Source of the DNA: a virus
IMG/VR virus record: IMGVR_UViG_3300009506_000174
Span: 1 to 25,818 of that record
Strand: one strand, 5' to 3'
Length of the DNA: 25,818 nt
Below are positions 13,751-22,083 of this stretch, piece after piece. Each line of letters starts with the position of its first letter. The stretch's first letter is position 1. The translations under genes were made by a program, and so were the position numbers. Below the pieces are notes generated by a model. The model had not been told where the DNA came from and made no database searches. It was given only the letters and a program-made list of their open reading frames with translations.

Positions 13751-14134
13751 GTGGGCAATCTCCGCGAGCTTGCCGAGGCCGATCTCGCCGAAACCCTCGA
13801 GGATGATTCGGACGGATTCGGCTTGCCCGTGGAGCTCATCGACCCCGACGGGACGGTTTACACCGGGCTCGTCGGCCAGGTGCTCTATGACTCCGTCCAG
13901 AGCACCGAGGGAGGGGTTCCGGTCGTCGTCCCGAAACCGGTGGTCACTCTCCGGCGGAGCTCCCTCGAGCGCGTCCCGCTCCCGGCCGAGCGCGGCCGGT
14001 GGGTTTGCAAGATCCCGCTGACCCCGGATCCCGACGCCGACCTCGTGACCTACATCGTCGACGAGCCGCTCGAGTCCGGGGGTTCGATCGGAATCGTGAG
14101 GTTGTATCTGACCCGGGCGGAACAGTCGTCATGA
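13751..14134 (+). CDS. Putative head-tail connector protein (FII-like)
   Basis: A 127-aa, mainly beta protein: VELIDPDGTVYTGLVGQVLYD, then VVTLRRSSLERVPL and RGWVCKIPLTP-type strands. It starts with GTG-13751, 2 nt after the previous stop, and its stop overlaps the next ATG. In lambda and Mu-like phages a small beta-barrel protein at this place caps the portal/neck and provides the tail docking site (FII). Size and place fit; homology is inferred. It could instead be another neck adaptor. Confidence 0.55.
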   Translation: MGNLRELAEADLAETLEDDSDGFGLPVELIDPDGTVYTGLVGQVLYDSVQSTEGGVPVVVPKPVVTLRRSSLERVPLPAERGRWVCKIPLTPDPDADLVTYIVDEPLESGGSIGIVRLYLTRAEQSS

Positions 14135-14790
14135 TGAATTTCCGCACAGTCAAGGCCGCCGTTGTCACGCTGCTCGGGGCCGCTGCGGCCGGCCGGTTCA
14201 CGGTGATCGGATACCAGACCCGCGGCCAGGCGGCCGCCGAGGTCAAGGACAGCTCGCGAACCGTCCAGGTGTTTTTTTCCCGCGGGGAGTTTCCCAAATC
14301 CGGCGGTGGGATGTCCGGGCCGGTTCGCCACAACCTGACGATCCGCCTCGAGCTGCTCGCCGGCGCCGCGGCCAAGGGCGACCTGGCAACGCTGAACGAC
14401 GAGAACGCAACGGCCGTTCAGATGGCCGCGGCCATCGCCGCGTTTCAACAGGCCTCGGACGCGGCCGACGAGAGTTTCGACGAGCTGGCCGACATCGTCT
14501 ATCAGATCATGATGGACGCCGAAAATTACGACCTCGGCCTCGACCCGGGCGAGGTGTCCTCTCGGTGGATCGGTTCGATCGACAAGTCGGAGCCGACCCC
14601 GCGCGGGGAATACGTCGTGATCCCGGGAACGCTCGAAATGACTTGCACGGTTTCAGAGGTTCTCGTCGGCGACACGGGGCAACCGGCCGATCCGAGCCTG
14701 GGCGCCGTGCTCGCCGAAGTCGAGACACACACACCGCCGGACACCGAAACGGCTGATCCGGCACAGGCCGGGATCCGAGGAGGCGATTAG
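14131..14790 (+). CDS. Putative tail completion/terminator protein
   Basis: This 219-aa protein lies between the connector and sheath genes, where tail terminator or neck proteins of myoviruses are encoded. The N-terminal part (MNFRTVKAAVVTLLGAAAAG, RFTVIGYQTRGQ) has the helix-strand look of terminator folds. Strands with VQVFFSRGEFP and HNLTIRLELL follow, then an Ala-rich helical part and an acidic C-terminal tail. I start it at ATG-14131 (another ATG at 14134), which overlaps the previous stop. The frame is open further upstream to a GTG at 13999, but that would bury 136 nt of the connector gene. Function is inferred from position. Confidence 0.55.
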   Translation: MMNFRTVKAAVVTLLGAAAAGRFTVIGYQTRGQAAAEVKDSSRTVQVFFSRGEFPKSGGGMSGPVRHNLTIRLELLAGAAAKGDLATLNDENATAVQMAAAIAAFQQASDAADESFDELADIVYQIMMDAENYDLGLDPGEVSSRWIGSIDKSEPTPRGEYVVIPGTLEMTCTVSEVLVGDTGQPADPSLGAVLAEVETHTPPDTETADPAQAGIRGGD

Positions 14791-14792
14791 AG

Positions 14793-16352
14793 ATGACAAT
14801 CACCGCGAGCAGCTGGGCCGCTGGCGTTGCAACGCGAGCGAACAACACCCAATTCGCGAACGCGATCGAGATCCTCGAGCGCAAGCATCTGTTGATCGGA
14901 GCATACGACCCCGCCAAAACGGCGGTCGTCGACAATGTTCCGGTACAGATCCGGTCAGCGGCGGACGCCGAGGATCAATTCGGCGCCGGGTCGCAGCTGC
15001 ATCGGATGGCTCTCGCCGCGAACAAGGGGCACTTTTTCGACGTCGAGACCTGGGCGCTACCGTGTCCCGACGACGTCGCGGCCGCTGCGGCCACGGGAAC
15101 GCTGACGCTCGGAGGGCCGGCGACGGCCGCCGGGACGCTGGCGCTCTACATCGGCAACGACCGGATCCCGATCGCCGTGGCGAAGGCGGCCACGGCAACC
15201 GCGATCGGCGATCTCATCGACGCCTATGTCTTGGCGCACACCGAGCTTCCGGTCACCTCGAACAACGTCGCCGGCGTCGTGACGTTCACGGCAAAGACCA
15301 AGGGAACGCACGGAAACGGGATCGCTATCACCCTCAATTGGGGAGTCGGCGAGGCACTTCCGGCCGGTGTCACCGCTGTCGTGGTCGACATGGCCGCCGG
15401 CGCCACCGATCCCGACATCGACGACGCCCTCGCCGGCCTCGGTGACGGCGACCTCGCCAACCTCGAGCACTTCACCGACGTCAATGTCGGTTGGGGTCTC
15501 GACGATACGACCGTGATCGCCGCGATCTCGACCTACAACGGATCTGGAAACCTGTTCACCGGGCTCTACGATCCCTTGATCGCACGTCCCTTCCGGAACC
15601 TGTGGGGCGACACGGTCGCGGACGCTGCGGGGCTCACGGCCCTCGAGGCGATCGCCGACGCTCACCGGGACGACCGGACCTCCGGTGTCATTGCGGCGCC
15701 GGGCTCGCCGGTCCACCCCGTCGAGCTCGCCTGTCAGACCATGGCGATCCTGGCGAGGCTCAACAGCACGCGCGCGGAAGAGACGGCACTAAACCAGATC
15801 CTCACCGGGATCATTCCCGGCGCGACCGCCGACATGTGGACGGCGGCTTATGACAGCCGCGACGAGGCCGTCCAGAACGGGATCTCGACCACCCTGGAAA
15901 AGGGCGGGTCGCTCACGGTTCAGAACGTTCTGACGTTCTATCGGCCGGTCTCGGTCCCGATCGCGTCCAACGGCTACCGGAGCCAGCGGAACATCTCGAT
16001 CGTCCAGAACATGTTGAACGCCATGCGAACCACGTTCGAAACGGAGAAGTGGAACGGCGTTTCCATCGTCGAGGACGTGACCAAGGTCTCGAACGCGACG
16101 AGCCGCGCCAAGGCACGCGACGTCTCGGCCGTCATGGATGATCTGTTCTCGCTCGCCGATCAGTTTGGCGCCCGGGCGTGGATCTACTCGGCGGCCTGGA
16201 CGAAGGAAAAACTCGCCGAGGGTGGTCTCGTGACCATCCGCTCGGGAGCCAACGGTTTTGATGCGACGCTTCCGGTTCTGCTGAGCGGTGAGGCCGGGAT
16301 CTTCGACGGAACGATCGAGTTCGATACGTCGCTTGCTGTTGTCCTCGGCTGA
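14793..16352 (+). CDS. Contractile tail sheath protein (Mu gpL-like)
   Basis: The sheath surrounds the tail tube and contracts on infection. The 519 aa match Mu gpL (495 aa). The N-terminal domain contains the usual inserted module with GTLALYIGNDRIPIAV and GVVTFTAKTKGTHGNG. The conserved C-terminal sheath domain includes GVIAAPGSPVHPVELACQ, FYRPVSVPIASNGYRSQRNISIV and, at the very end, EFDTSLAVVLG. A strong ribosome site (GAGGAGG) lies before ATG-14793. This gene, with the tube and baseplate genes, shows that the phage has a contractile tail. Confidence 0.93.
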   Translation: MTITASSWAAGVATRANNTQFANAIEILERKHLLIGAYDPAKTAVVDNVPVQIRSAADAEDQFGAGSQLHRMALAANKGHFFDVETWALPCPDDVAAAAATGTLTLGGPATAAGTLALYIGNDRIPIAVAKAATATAIGDLIDAYVLAHTELPVTSNNVAGVVTFTAKTKGTHGNGIAITLNWGVGEALPAGVTAVVVDMAAGATDPDIDDALAGLGDGDLANLEHFTDVNVGWGLDDTTVIAAISTYNGSGNLFTGLYDPLIARPFRNLWGDTVADAAGLTALEAIADAHRDDRTSGVIAAPGSPVHPVELACQTMAILARLNSTRAEETALNQILTGIIPGATADMWTAAYDSRDEAVQNGISTTLEKGGSLTVQNVLTFYRPVSVPIASNGYRSQRNISIVQNMLNAMRTTFETEKWNGVSIVEDVTKVSNATSRAKARDVSAVMDDLFSLADQFGARAWIYSAAWTKEKLAEGGLVTIRSGANGFDATLPVLLSGEAGIFDGTIEFDTSLAVVLG

Positions 16353-16377
16353 TCGCCGGGGCAGGGAGGTTTGAACC

Positions 16378-16770
16378 ATGGGCGCCAAAAACATCTCCGG
16401 ATCGATCCGCAAGGTCGTGATCGGGGGTATTTCGTTCAACGTCGCCGGCGATGCAAATCTCAACATGCCGACGAGCGGTTGGGAGAATTCGAACGTCGCG
16501 AGCTCGGGCTCGAATATGCGGAAGATGGTGAGGCGGTCGCAGAATATCGAAAACTGCGTCTTGCTCACGAACGCAGACGAGCGCGTCCAGTTGCAAGCGA
16601 TGGCCGACAGCCTCGACGATCTCACCCTGGCCGTGACCAATGCGGCCGGCGACACCTATCGCGCCGACGGAACGATCAACATCGAGGGTTCGGAAAGTGA
16701 AGAGAACCGGACGACCGTTCATCTGCTCCCGCGCGACGAATGGACGCCGTCGGTCGGCGAGGTGTCTTGA
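16378..16770 (+). CDS. Tail tube protein (Mu gpM-like)
   Basis: A 130-aa protein directly after the sheath, with a GGAGGT ribosome site. It forms the inner tail tube through which DNA passes. The sequence ISGSIRKVVIGGISFNVAGDANL at the start and the strands TYRADGTINIEGSESEE near the end fit the small tube proteins of Mu-type myoviruses (Mu gpM has 118 aa). The stop overlaps the next ATG by one base (TGATG). Confidence 0.88.
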   Translation: MGAKNISGSIRKVVIGGISFNVAGDANLNMPTSGWENSNVASSGSNMRKMVRRSQNIENCVLLTNADERVQLQAMADSLDDLTLAVTNAAGDTYRADGTINIEGSESEENRTTVHLLPRDEWTPSVGEVS

Positions 16771-17204
16771 TGAGCGACGCACAGACAGAGGCGACCCCGG
16801 GAGCGAAGATCGGCGAGGAATCAGCGCGGGCCCAGGTCAAGGTGCTTTTCGAGGCGTTCGAGGCGGACGTCGAGGAGGGCGAGCGGTCTCAATCGGTAAG
16901 CAAGTTGCTTGTCAAGGCGGTCACCCGCGGACGGCTCGAGATCAACGGCGAGGGCGACGGCGTGAAGATCACGCAGCATTTCCGGAAGCAGGTCGAGGGT
17001 AAATCCTCGGTCGATTGGAATTGGTCGCGCCTCGGCCTCGGGCGTTCGAGGGTCAAGGTCACCGACACCGGGATCGGGACGTTTGGAACATACTACTCTG
17101 TTGCCGCTCCGATGACGGGAATCGCCGAGGATTCGATCCTGAAAATGCATCCCGTCGATCTCTCCGTCCTCGAGGACATCGCCGCTTTTTTTCAGCTGCT
17201 CTGA
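16770..17204 (+). CDS. Tail assembly chaperone, short form (G-like)
   Basis: A 144-aa soluble protein between tube and tape measure, the position of tail assembly chaperones in nearly all long-tailed phages. They bind the tape measure and recruit tube subunits, and are not in the finished virion. It is charged and helical at the N-terminus (ARAQVKVLFEAFEADVEEGE) and ends EDIAAFFQLL. ATG-16770 overlaps the tube stop. An in-frame ATG 30 nt upstream (16740) lies inside the tube gene and is less likely. The last codons include seven consecutive T, a slippery site that fuses it to the next frame. Sequence similarity to Mu gp41 is assumed from position. Confidence 0.72.
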   Translation: MSDAQTEATPGAKIGEESARAQVKVLFEAFEADVEEGERSQSVSKLLVKAVTRGRLEINGEGDGVKITQHFRKQVEGKSSVDWNWSRLGLGRSRVKVTDTGIGTFGTYYSVAAPMTGIAEDSILKMHPVDLSVLEDIAAFFQLL

Positions 17205-17368
17205 TCCCGCGGATCGAACGGTGGCGAGCAATGCTCTTCTACCGCGGAACCTCACCGAGCGATCTGGATTCGATGAGCTATTTCGATCTGCGTTATTGGG
17301 CTCACCTTGTCGAGCTGGCAATCGAGGCCGAACGGAAGCTAGCAAACCAGGGAGGTAACAGGCCGTGA
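16770..17368 (+). CDS. Tail assembly chaperone, -1 frameshifted long form (GT-like)
   Basis: A -1 slip on the T7 run at 17186-17192 replaces the terminal QLL-stop with SAALIPRIERWRAMLFYRG and continues for 58 codons to the TGA at 17366-17368, ending KLANQGGNRP. This gives a 199-aa or so product. The extension is short, helical and tyrosine/leucine-rich like other T domains that contact the tape measure. No well-placed ribosome site supports an independent gene for the extension, although ATG-17231 exists. Programmed frameshifting at this gene pair is conserved across tailed phages. The tape measure GTG overlaps the extension's stop. Confidence 0.72.
17186..17216 (+). promoter_or_regulatory. 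-1 programmed ribosomal frameshift site with downstream stem-loop
   Basis: T TTT TTT (17186-17192) in the zero frame is an ideal X-XXY-YYZ slippery heptamer. Ten nt downstream, GATCC (17203-17207) pairs with GGATC (17211-17215) around CGC, with a possible extra T-G pair. The zero-frame stop TGA is at 17202-17204. The stem is short, so stimulation may be modest. Confidence 0.7.
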
Positions 17369-19452
17369 CCGCGTTCGTTGTCGAGACTGCGTTCACAGCG
17401 TCGAAGGACCAAGTCACCTCGACGCTCAAAGCGCAGGCCGCCGCGGCGACGACGTTCGGTCAGAAAATGAAACTCGCTTTCAAGTCCGCCGCGAAAGAGT
17501 CGTCGATCTTCAGAGCCAACCTTGCCGCGAACCTCGCCTCGAAGGCGATCACCACGGCGACGAGCTTGATTGGTCGCGGGGTTCGCTCGGTCGTCGAGGA
17601 ATACGTTTCTTTCGACGAGGCGATCGGACAGGCTGCGGCGAAGATGCCCGAGAAAATACGGCGCGGGACGGACGCTTTCAAAGAGCTCGAGGACGCCGCT
17701 CGGGCCGTCGGCGCCTCGACGAAGTACACCGCCACCGAGTCGGCCGAGGCGCTCAACTTCCTGGCCATGGCCGGGTTCAACGCGGCGCAGTCGATGGCCG
17801 CGCTGCCTCATGTAACAGACCTGGCCACGTCGTCGGGTATGGACCTCGCCAGGGCGACCGACATCGCCTCGGACGCCCTGGGCGCGTTCAACTTGATGAG
17901 CTCCGACGCGGCCGTGCTCGGTTCGAACCTCGCTCGGATCAACGATGTTTTCGCGAAGACCGTCAACACCGCAAACGTCGATATGGAAATGCTCTATGAG
18001 ACGATGAAGGACGGCGCCCCGGCGATGACGGCCGCTGGTCAGAGCGTGGAGACGTTCGCGGCGCTGGCCGGGAAAATGGGATCGGCCGGAATCAAGGGTT
18101 CCAAGGCCGGAATGACCCTCAAAAATATGATGCTTCAACTTGCCGGACCGACCGGCGCGGCCAAGTCTGCATTGAAACGACTCGGGATTGAAATCGAAGA
18201 TGATTCCGGGAACATGCGGGATATCATCGATATCCTCGGTGATTATAAGCGCGCGACCGCTGATATGGGTTCGGTTCAACGGGACGCGACGACAGATTTG
18301 ATTTTTGGAAGGCGAGCAATCTCCGGCGTCAACATTCTGCTTCAAGAGGGCGAAGATGGATTGAGGGCCTACCGCGACGAGCTCGAGGCGGCCGGCGGTA
18401 CCGCGGCCGAGGTCGCCGGCGAGATCGAAAAGTCGCTCGGAAACAAGCTGCTCAAGCTCAAGAGCGCGGCGATCGAACTCGGATTCAAGCTGCTCGAATC
18501 GTTCTCGGGTGACGGGAAGGACGCGATCGACGCGCTCGTCGAGACCGTCCAGAAATTCAACATGAAATCGATCATCGATGGAGCTCACGACGTCGTCTCC
18601 GCGATGCAATGGCTCTACCGGTTGATCCGCGATAATTGGAACACGATCAAAACTCTCGCCGCTGGCTTCGTGGCGTTCAAGGTTGTGATTGGTACAATCA
18701 ATTTTGCCCGGGCCGTCAGTGGTTTCATGTCCATCGCCAAGGCCGCAGCACAGGCCGCGACCGCGGCGGGAGGTGTCGGAGCCGCTGGCGCCGGCGGTGT
18801 CGCTGGCGCGGCGGGAAATGTCGCGAAGCCCGGAAAGCTGGACGTTGCGGCCGGAGCCGCTGGCGGTGCGATAGTCGCGGCGACCGCCGGCTATGCGATC
18901 GGAAATGTGATCGAGGATAATTTATTAAATCCGATGCGCGAGAGCGGCGAGAAGTTCGAGACCATGTTGAACAACATGGCGCGGAAATACGAGGGCGTGG
19001 GGCGCGGGGCGGTCGACATCTCGACGATGAACCTTGCCGAGTTGGAGACCGCGGCGAAGCAGTTGAGCATGATTCGGCGGGATATCAAGGAGGAGGGTCT
19101 CCCTATTCACTCCGTCGAGGGTTACTTCCAGGGGCTCGCGGAAACGGCCGGCTCGATCGGGATCGCAATGAACGAGGCGCTTGGATTCATCAATCCGGCT
19201 CAAGCCAAAAAGCTCGAGGAGGAAAACAGGGGGATACTTTACGAGCGGATGGAAAGTGAGAGACGGATTGCCGCGGCCTATGCCGAGGTGCTCCAACGGT
19301 TGATCGCGCTGAAACAGCAAGCGGCCGCGGCCAACTCGTCGCAGACACAGATCGATGTCAACGTGAAAGCACCGGAGGGAACGACGGTCGAAACGAAACA
19401 GCAAGGCGGGAACGCTCCCAAGGTCAACCAGAGCAAGGCGGGGAAAAATTGA
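17365..19452 (+). CDS. Tail tape measure protein
   Basis: The 695-aa tape measure sets tail length and is ejected into the host envelope. Residues about 80-330 hold the TP901/PhageMin_Tail core: DEAIGQAAAKMP, ASTKYTATESAEALNFLAMAGFN, and the MGSAGIKGSKAGMTLKNMML block typical of that family. Residues about 425-520 are hydrophobic and Gly/Ala-rich (IKTLAAGFVAFKVVIGTINFA and following) and may insert in a membrane. The C-terminus is helical with Gln/Ala-rich stretches. At roughly 1.5 angstrom per residue it would specify a tail of about 100 nm, an inference from the general rule. It starts at GTG-17365 with AGGGAGGT at 17349-17356 and overlaps the chaperone extension stop. Confidence 0.92.
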   Translation: MTAFVVETAFTASKDQVTSTLKAQAAAATTFGQKMKLAFKSAAKESSIFRANLAANLASKAITTATSLIGRGVRSVVEEYVSFDEAIGQAAAKMPEKIRRGTDAFKELEDAARAVGASTKYTATESAEALNFLAMAGFNAAQSMAALPHVTDLATSSGMDLARATDIASDALGAFNLMSSDAAVLGSNLARINDVFAKTVNTANVDMEMLYETMKDGAPAMTAAGQSVETFAALAGKMGSAGIKGSKAGMTLKNMMLQLAGPTGAAKSALKRLGIEIEDDSGNMRDIIDILGDYKRATADMGSVQRDATTDLIFGRRAISGVNILLQEGEDGLRAYRDELEAAGGTAAEVAGEIEKSLGNKLLKLKSAAIELGFKLLESFSGDGKDAIDALVETVQKFNMKSIIDGAHDVVSAMQWLYRLIRDNWNTIKTLAAGFVAFKVVIGTINFARAVSGFMSIAKAAAQAATAAGGVGAAGAGGVAGAAGNVAKPGKLDVAAGAAGGAIVAATAGYAIGNVIEDNLLNPMRESGEKFETMLNNMARKYEGVGRGAVDISTMNLAELETAAKQLSMIRRDIKEEGLPIHSVEGYFQGLAETAGSIGIAMNEALGFINPAQAKKLEEENRGILYERMESERRIAAAYAEVLQRLIALKQQAAAANSSQTQIDVNVKAPEGTTVETKQQGGNAPKVNQSKAGKN

Positions 19453-19955
19453 GCGACTGGCAAACAAGACTGCAGCCGCAGATCTGGCTATTCTCTCCGG
19501 ACGGCAATGAGTTCAACGCCAAATGGAAAGGCGACCAGCGAGAGCTTTCAAAAATGATCGGTGAGTTTTCGTTTCCAGGTCGCGACGGATCGATAGTGCA
19601 AGATCTCGGAAGTCGCGCGGTGCGCTACCCGTTGACGATATTTTTTGATGGTCCTAATCACGATCTTTGGGCGTCGGCTTTTTTCGAGGCAATAAAAGAA
19701 CGTGGAAAATGGATGGTCGAACACCCCGTTTTGGGGTTTGTCGAATTGCAGCCGATTCGCGTTTCGGAAAATTTGCAGCCGGTGGACTCGGGAAATATCA
19801 CCGAGATCAGTACAGAATGGATCGAGCCCCTCGACGAGATCACCCTCGAGACCGCGCGGCAAATGTGGGGTATCATCGACAAGCTACAAATCGATCTCAA
19901 AGCATCTTCGGCGGAGACGTTCGCGGATCAGGTAGTGACCGAGGAGGAAACCTAG
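19449..19955 (+). CDS. DNA circularisation protein N-terminal part (Mu gpN-like)
   Basis: This 168-aa protein matches the N-terminal domain of the Mu gpN / DNA-circularisation family: SFPGRDGSIVQDLGSRAVRYPLTIFFDG and HPVLGFVELQPIRVSE are hallmark segments, with a helix (ETARQMWGIIDKL) behind. The family is a baseplate/tail hub-distal component; the circularisation role was assigned in early Mu-like annotation. It starts at TTG-19449 overlapping the tape measure stop (TTGA). In Mu, gpN is one protein of 491 aa. Here the reading frame is interrupted by TAG at 19953-19955, and the next gene continues in the same frame without any gap. Confidence 0.8.
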   Translation: MSDWQTRLQPQIWLFSPDGNEFNAKWKGDQRELSKMIGEFSFPGRDGSIVQDLGSRAVRYPLTIFFDGPNHDLWASAFFEAIKERGKWMVEHPVLGFVELQPIRVSENLQPVDSGNITEISTEWIEPLDEITLETARQMWGIIDKLQIDLKASSAETFADQVVTEEET

Positions 19956-20747
19956 ATGTCGATCCGTGTCGGAGAGCGTGGTGACAGGTCAGCGGCGGTT
20001 GACGTTCTGACGCGCGTCGTCATCATGTCCGAGCTTGGGCTCGCCGAGCTCACCTCGGGCGCCGACGAGATCGCGGGAATGGTACAGACCGCCCGCGAGG
20101 GGTTCGACGAGGAAGCGGTCAAGACGACGCCCGACCTCGCGATCTTGGCCGGCTATCTGCAGGGCATCATAGAGCGCCCGGCACTCGTGACAGCGAAACA
20201 GCTGGACGACAGGTTCAACGCATACAGCGACCTCGCCGGAGAGCTCGCGACGCTGCTCGCCGACCTCTCGCTCGACGCGGCCGGGTTCAACCGGGCGTTA
20301 GTCGTGGAACTCGCGATGTCCTCGGTTCTTTACGGCCTGGCCGTCGTCGTCCAGACCGGAAAGCCCGACACGAGATCGCACGCGATCACCTTGGCCGGCA
20401 ACTTGCTTTCGCTGTTTGAAACGATCGTTCAAGATCTCGACGCGGCCCAAGAGGCTTTTGAGGACCAACCGTTCAACACGAGGTATTTTTCGCAGACCGC
20501 GACCTATTCGACCGCCGCGAACCTCGTCGCCAACTGTGTTAAATATCTGTTGATTTCCGCTTACAATTTGAAGGTCGAAAAGCGTTTCACTCTCACCGAG
20601 CCCGAGGCTCCGATCTCGATAGCGATCCGCGAATATAGCGGAATGGTTATCGAGACGGCGCTCGATCTCTTCATCAAGGCGAACAGCTTGACCGACGTCG
20701 AGCTGCTCTTGCTCGAGGCCGGCCGCGAGGTCGTGGTCTACGTCTGA
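19956..20747 (+). CDS. DNA circularisation protein C-terminal part (Mu gpN-like)
   Basis: The 263-aa product is mostly helical and ends with strands and turns (SLTDVELLLLEAGREVVVYV) like the C-terminus of Mu gpN-family proteins, which contain a conserved ...LYG...I...N....P.....G..L.V pattern. ATG-19956 immediately follows the TAG of the previous gene in the same frame, and GAGGAGGAAACC in the 3' end of that gene gives a strong ribosome site. With the upstream 168 aa it totals 431 aa, near Mu gpN. It may be a separate subunit or be joined to the first part by readthrough. Confidence 0.65.
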   Translation: MSIRVGERGDRSAAVDVLTRVVIMSELGLAELTSGADEIAGMVQTAREGFDEEAVKTTPDLAILAGYLQGIIERPALVTAKQLDDRFNAYSDLAGELATLLADLSLDAAGFNRALVVELAMSSVLYGLAVVVQTGKPDTRSHAITLAGNLLSLFETIVQDLDAAQEAFEDQPFNTRYFSQTATYSTAANLVANCVKYLLISAYNLKVEKRFTLTEPEAPISIAIREYSGMVIETALDLFIKANSLTDVELLLLEAGREVVVYV

Positions 20748-20757
20748 GGGCGAGGCC

Positions 20758-22083
20758 ATGGCCAAGTTCAAAGGCGAGGAGCACCGGCCGGAGGCGACAG
20801 AGTCTCCCGTTCCCGGCCGCTATTACATCGTCCAGAAATCCGACTCGGCCCAGGGTCTCAGCGGAATATCGGCCAAGGCGTATAGTAATGGCCGACGCTG
20901 GCGGGAGATCTGGAAACCAAACAAAAAAATCGCGCGTTCGAGCGACCCCAATCGGGCTTTTTGGCCGAACGACGTCATCTGGATTCCAGGCGATCCGCCG
21001 GCCGAGGTTCCGATCGAGGAAGCTCACGAGGACATAATCGAGGAGCTCGCGGGCGAGGATCCGAACGGCGTCGTGATAATCATCGACGGCACTCCGATCG
21101 TTCCCGTGTCGGCAACGATTTTGTTGACGTTCGACACCGCGGCCGACGGATGGGCCGCAACGGTCGCGTGGAACCCTGACAACCTGGATCAGCGAAAACT
21201 GTTGAGGCCGTTCGGGTTTCAGTCGGCCGAGTGTTACGTCGGCGGGAAGCTGCGCGTGCGTGGCTGGCTCTACAACGTGAGCCCGTCTTTTGGGCCGTCC
21301 GGGCGCGAGATGCGCCTCGAGGGTTGGTCCTATACCGCCGACGTGATTGACTCGACGGTGCGGCCGCCGTACGAGCGGAACAAGGTCAAGCTCGAGCAGC
21401 GCGCCCGGGAGCTCGTCGAACCTCTCGGTGTCGGCGTGGAATGGCGAGCGGGAGACGACAAGCTGTTCGACCGCGTCGAGATCTCGCAGGACTCGACGAT
21501 CCTCGCTCACCTCGCCGAGTTGGCGCAGCAACGCGGGATCCAAATTTCGTCCACAAACCAGGGGCGCTTGCTGTTCCACAAGGCCGAGGAGTCTTTACCG
21601 GCGGCCTCGTTCATCGAGGGTGATCCGCCCTTGATGGAAGCCAAGGCCAGCTATTCGGGGCGAGACAGATTCGCGACCTACGTCGCCAGAGCACAGAGCC
21701 CGGGAAAAAATTCAGCGAACGCAACGTCGGAGGATCCAGCCGTTCCGGCTCAACGAATGCTTTCATTCGCAGTCGGCGAGTCTGACGCGAACGACCTACA
21801 AAAGGCGGCCGACTGGCGGCGCTCGAAGCAACTCGGCGAGTCGATGACTCTCGAAATTCCGGTCAACTCTTGGTACGATGACTTCGAGGATCTCTGGGAG
21901 CCGGGAGCTATGGTCACGGTTGTTTCACCGAGTCTCTACCTGTTCAACGGGTTCGACTTTCTGATAAAGCAAGTCGAGTTCTCGCTCGCCGACAACGGGG
22001 CCACGGCGACGCTGACACTCGTTCCGCCGCAGATCTACACCGGCGAGCCGCTCCCTGACCCCTGGGCCGAGGAGGTCAAATAA
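20758..22083 (+). CDS. Baseplate hub protein (Mu gpP/gp44-like) with N-terminal LysM-like domain
   Basis: The main part (residues about 100-441) is the gp44/gpP hub, which plugs the tube end and holds the spike: WAATVAWNPDN, CYVGGKLRVRGWLYNVSPSF, AQQRGIQISSTNQGRLLF and LIKQVEFSLADNGATATLTL are typical segments, the last being the conserved C-terminal hub strand. The first 80 residues read as a LysM-like fold (GRYYIVQKSDSAQGLSGISAKAYSN ... REIWKPNKK ... WPNDVIWIPGD). In many Mu-like phages a LysM-type gpX and the hub are separate genes; here they are one protein. ATG-20758 has GAGGGCGAGG upstream. Mu gpP has 379 aa. Confidence 0.85.
   Translation: MAKFKGEEHRPEATESPVPGRYYIVQKSDSAQGLSGISAKAYSNGRRWREIWKPNKKIARSSDPNRAFWPNDVIWIPGDPPAEVPIEEAHEDIIEELAGEDPNGVVIIIDGTPIVPVSATILLTFDTAADGWAATVAWNPDNLDQRKLLRPFGFQSAECYVGGKLRVRGWLYNVSPSFGPSGREMRLEGWSYTADVIDSTVRPPYERNKVKLEQRARELVEPLGVGVEWRAGDDKLFDRVEISQDSTILAHLAELAQQRGIQISSTNQGRLLFHKAEESLPAASFIEGDPPLMEAKASYSGRDRFATYVARAQSPGKNSANATSEDPAVPAQRMLSFAVGESDANDLQKAADWRRSKQLGESMTLEIPVNSWYDDFEDLWEPGAMVTVVSPSLYLFNGFDFLIKQVEFSLADNGATATLTLVPPQIYTGEPLPDPWAEEVK

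Noticed and set aside
13999-14130. Upstream GTG extension of the putative tail terminator gene
   Set aside because: It would overlap the connector gene by 136 nt. ATG-14131 in a stop/start overlap is the pattern used throughout the window.
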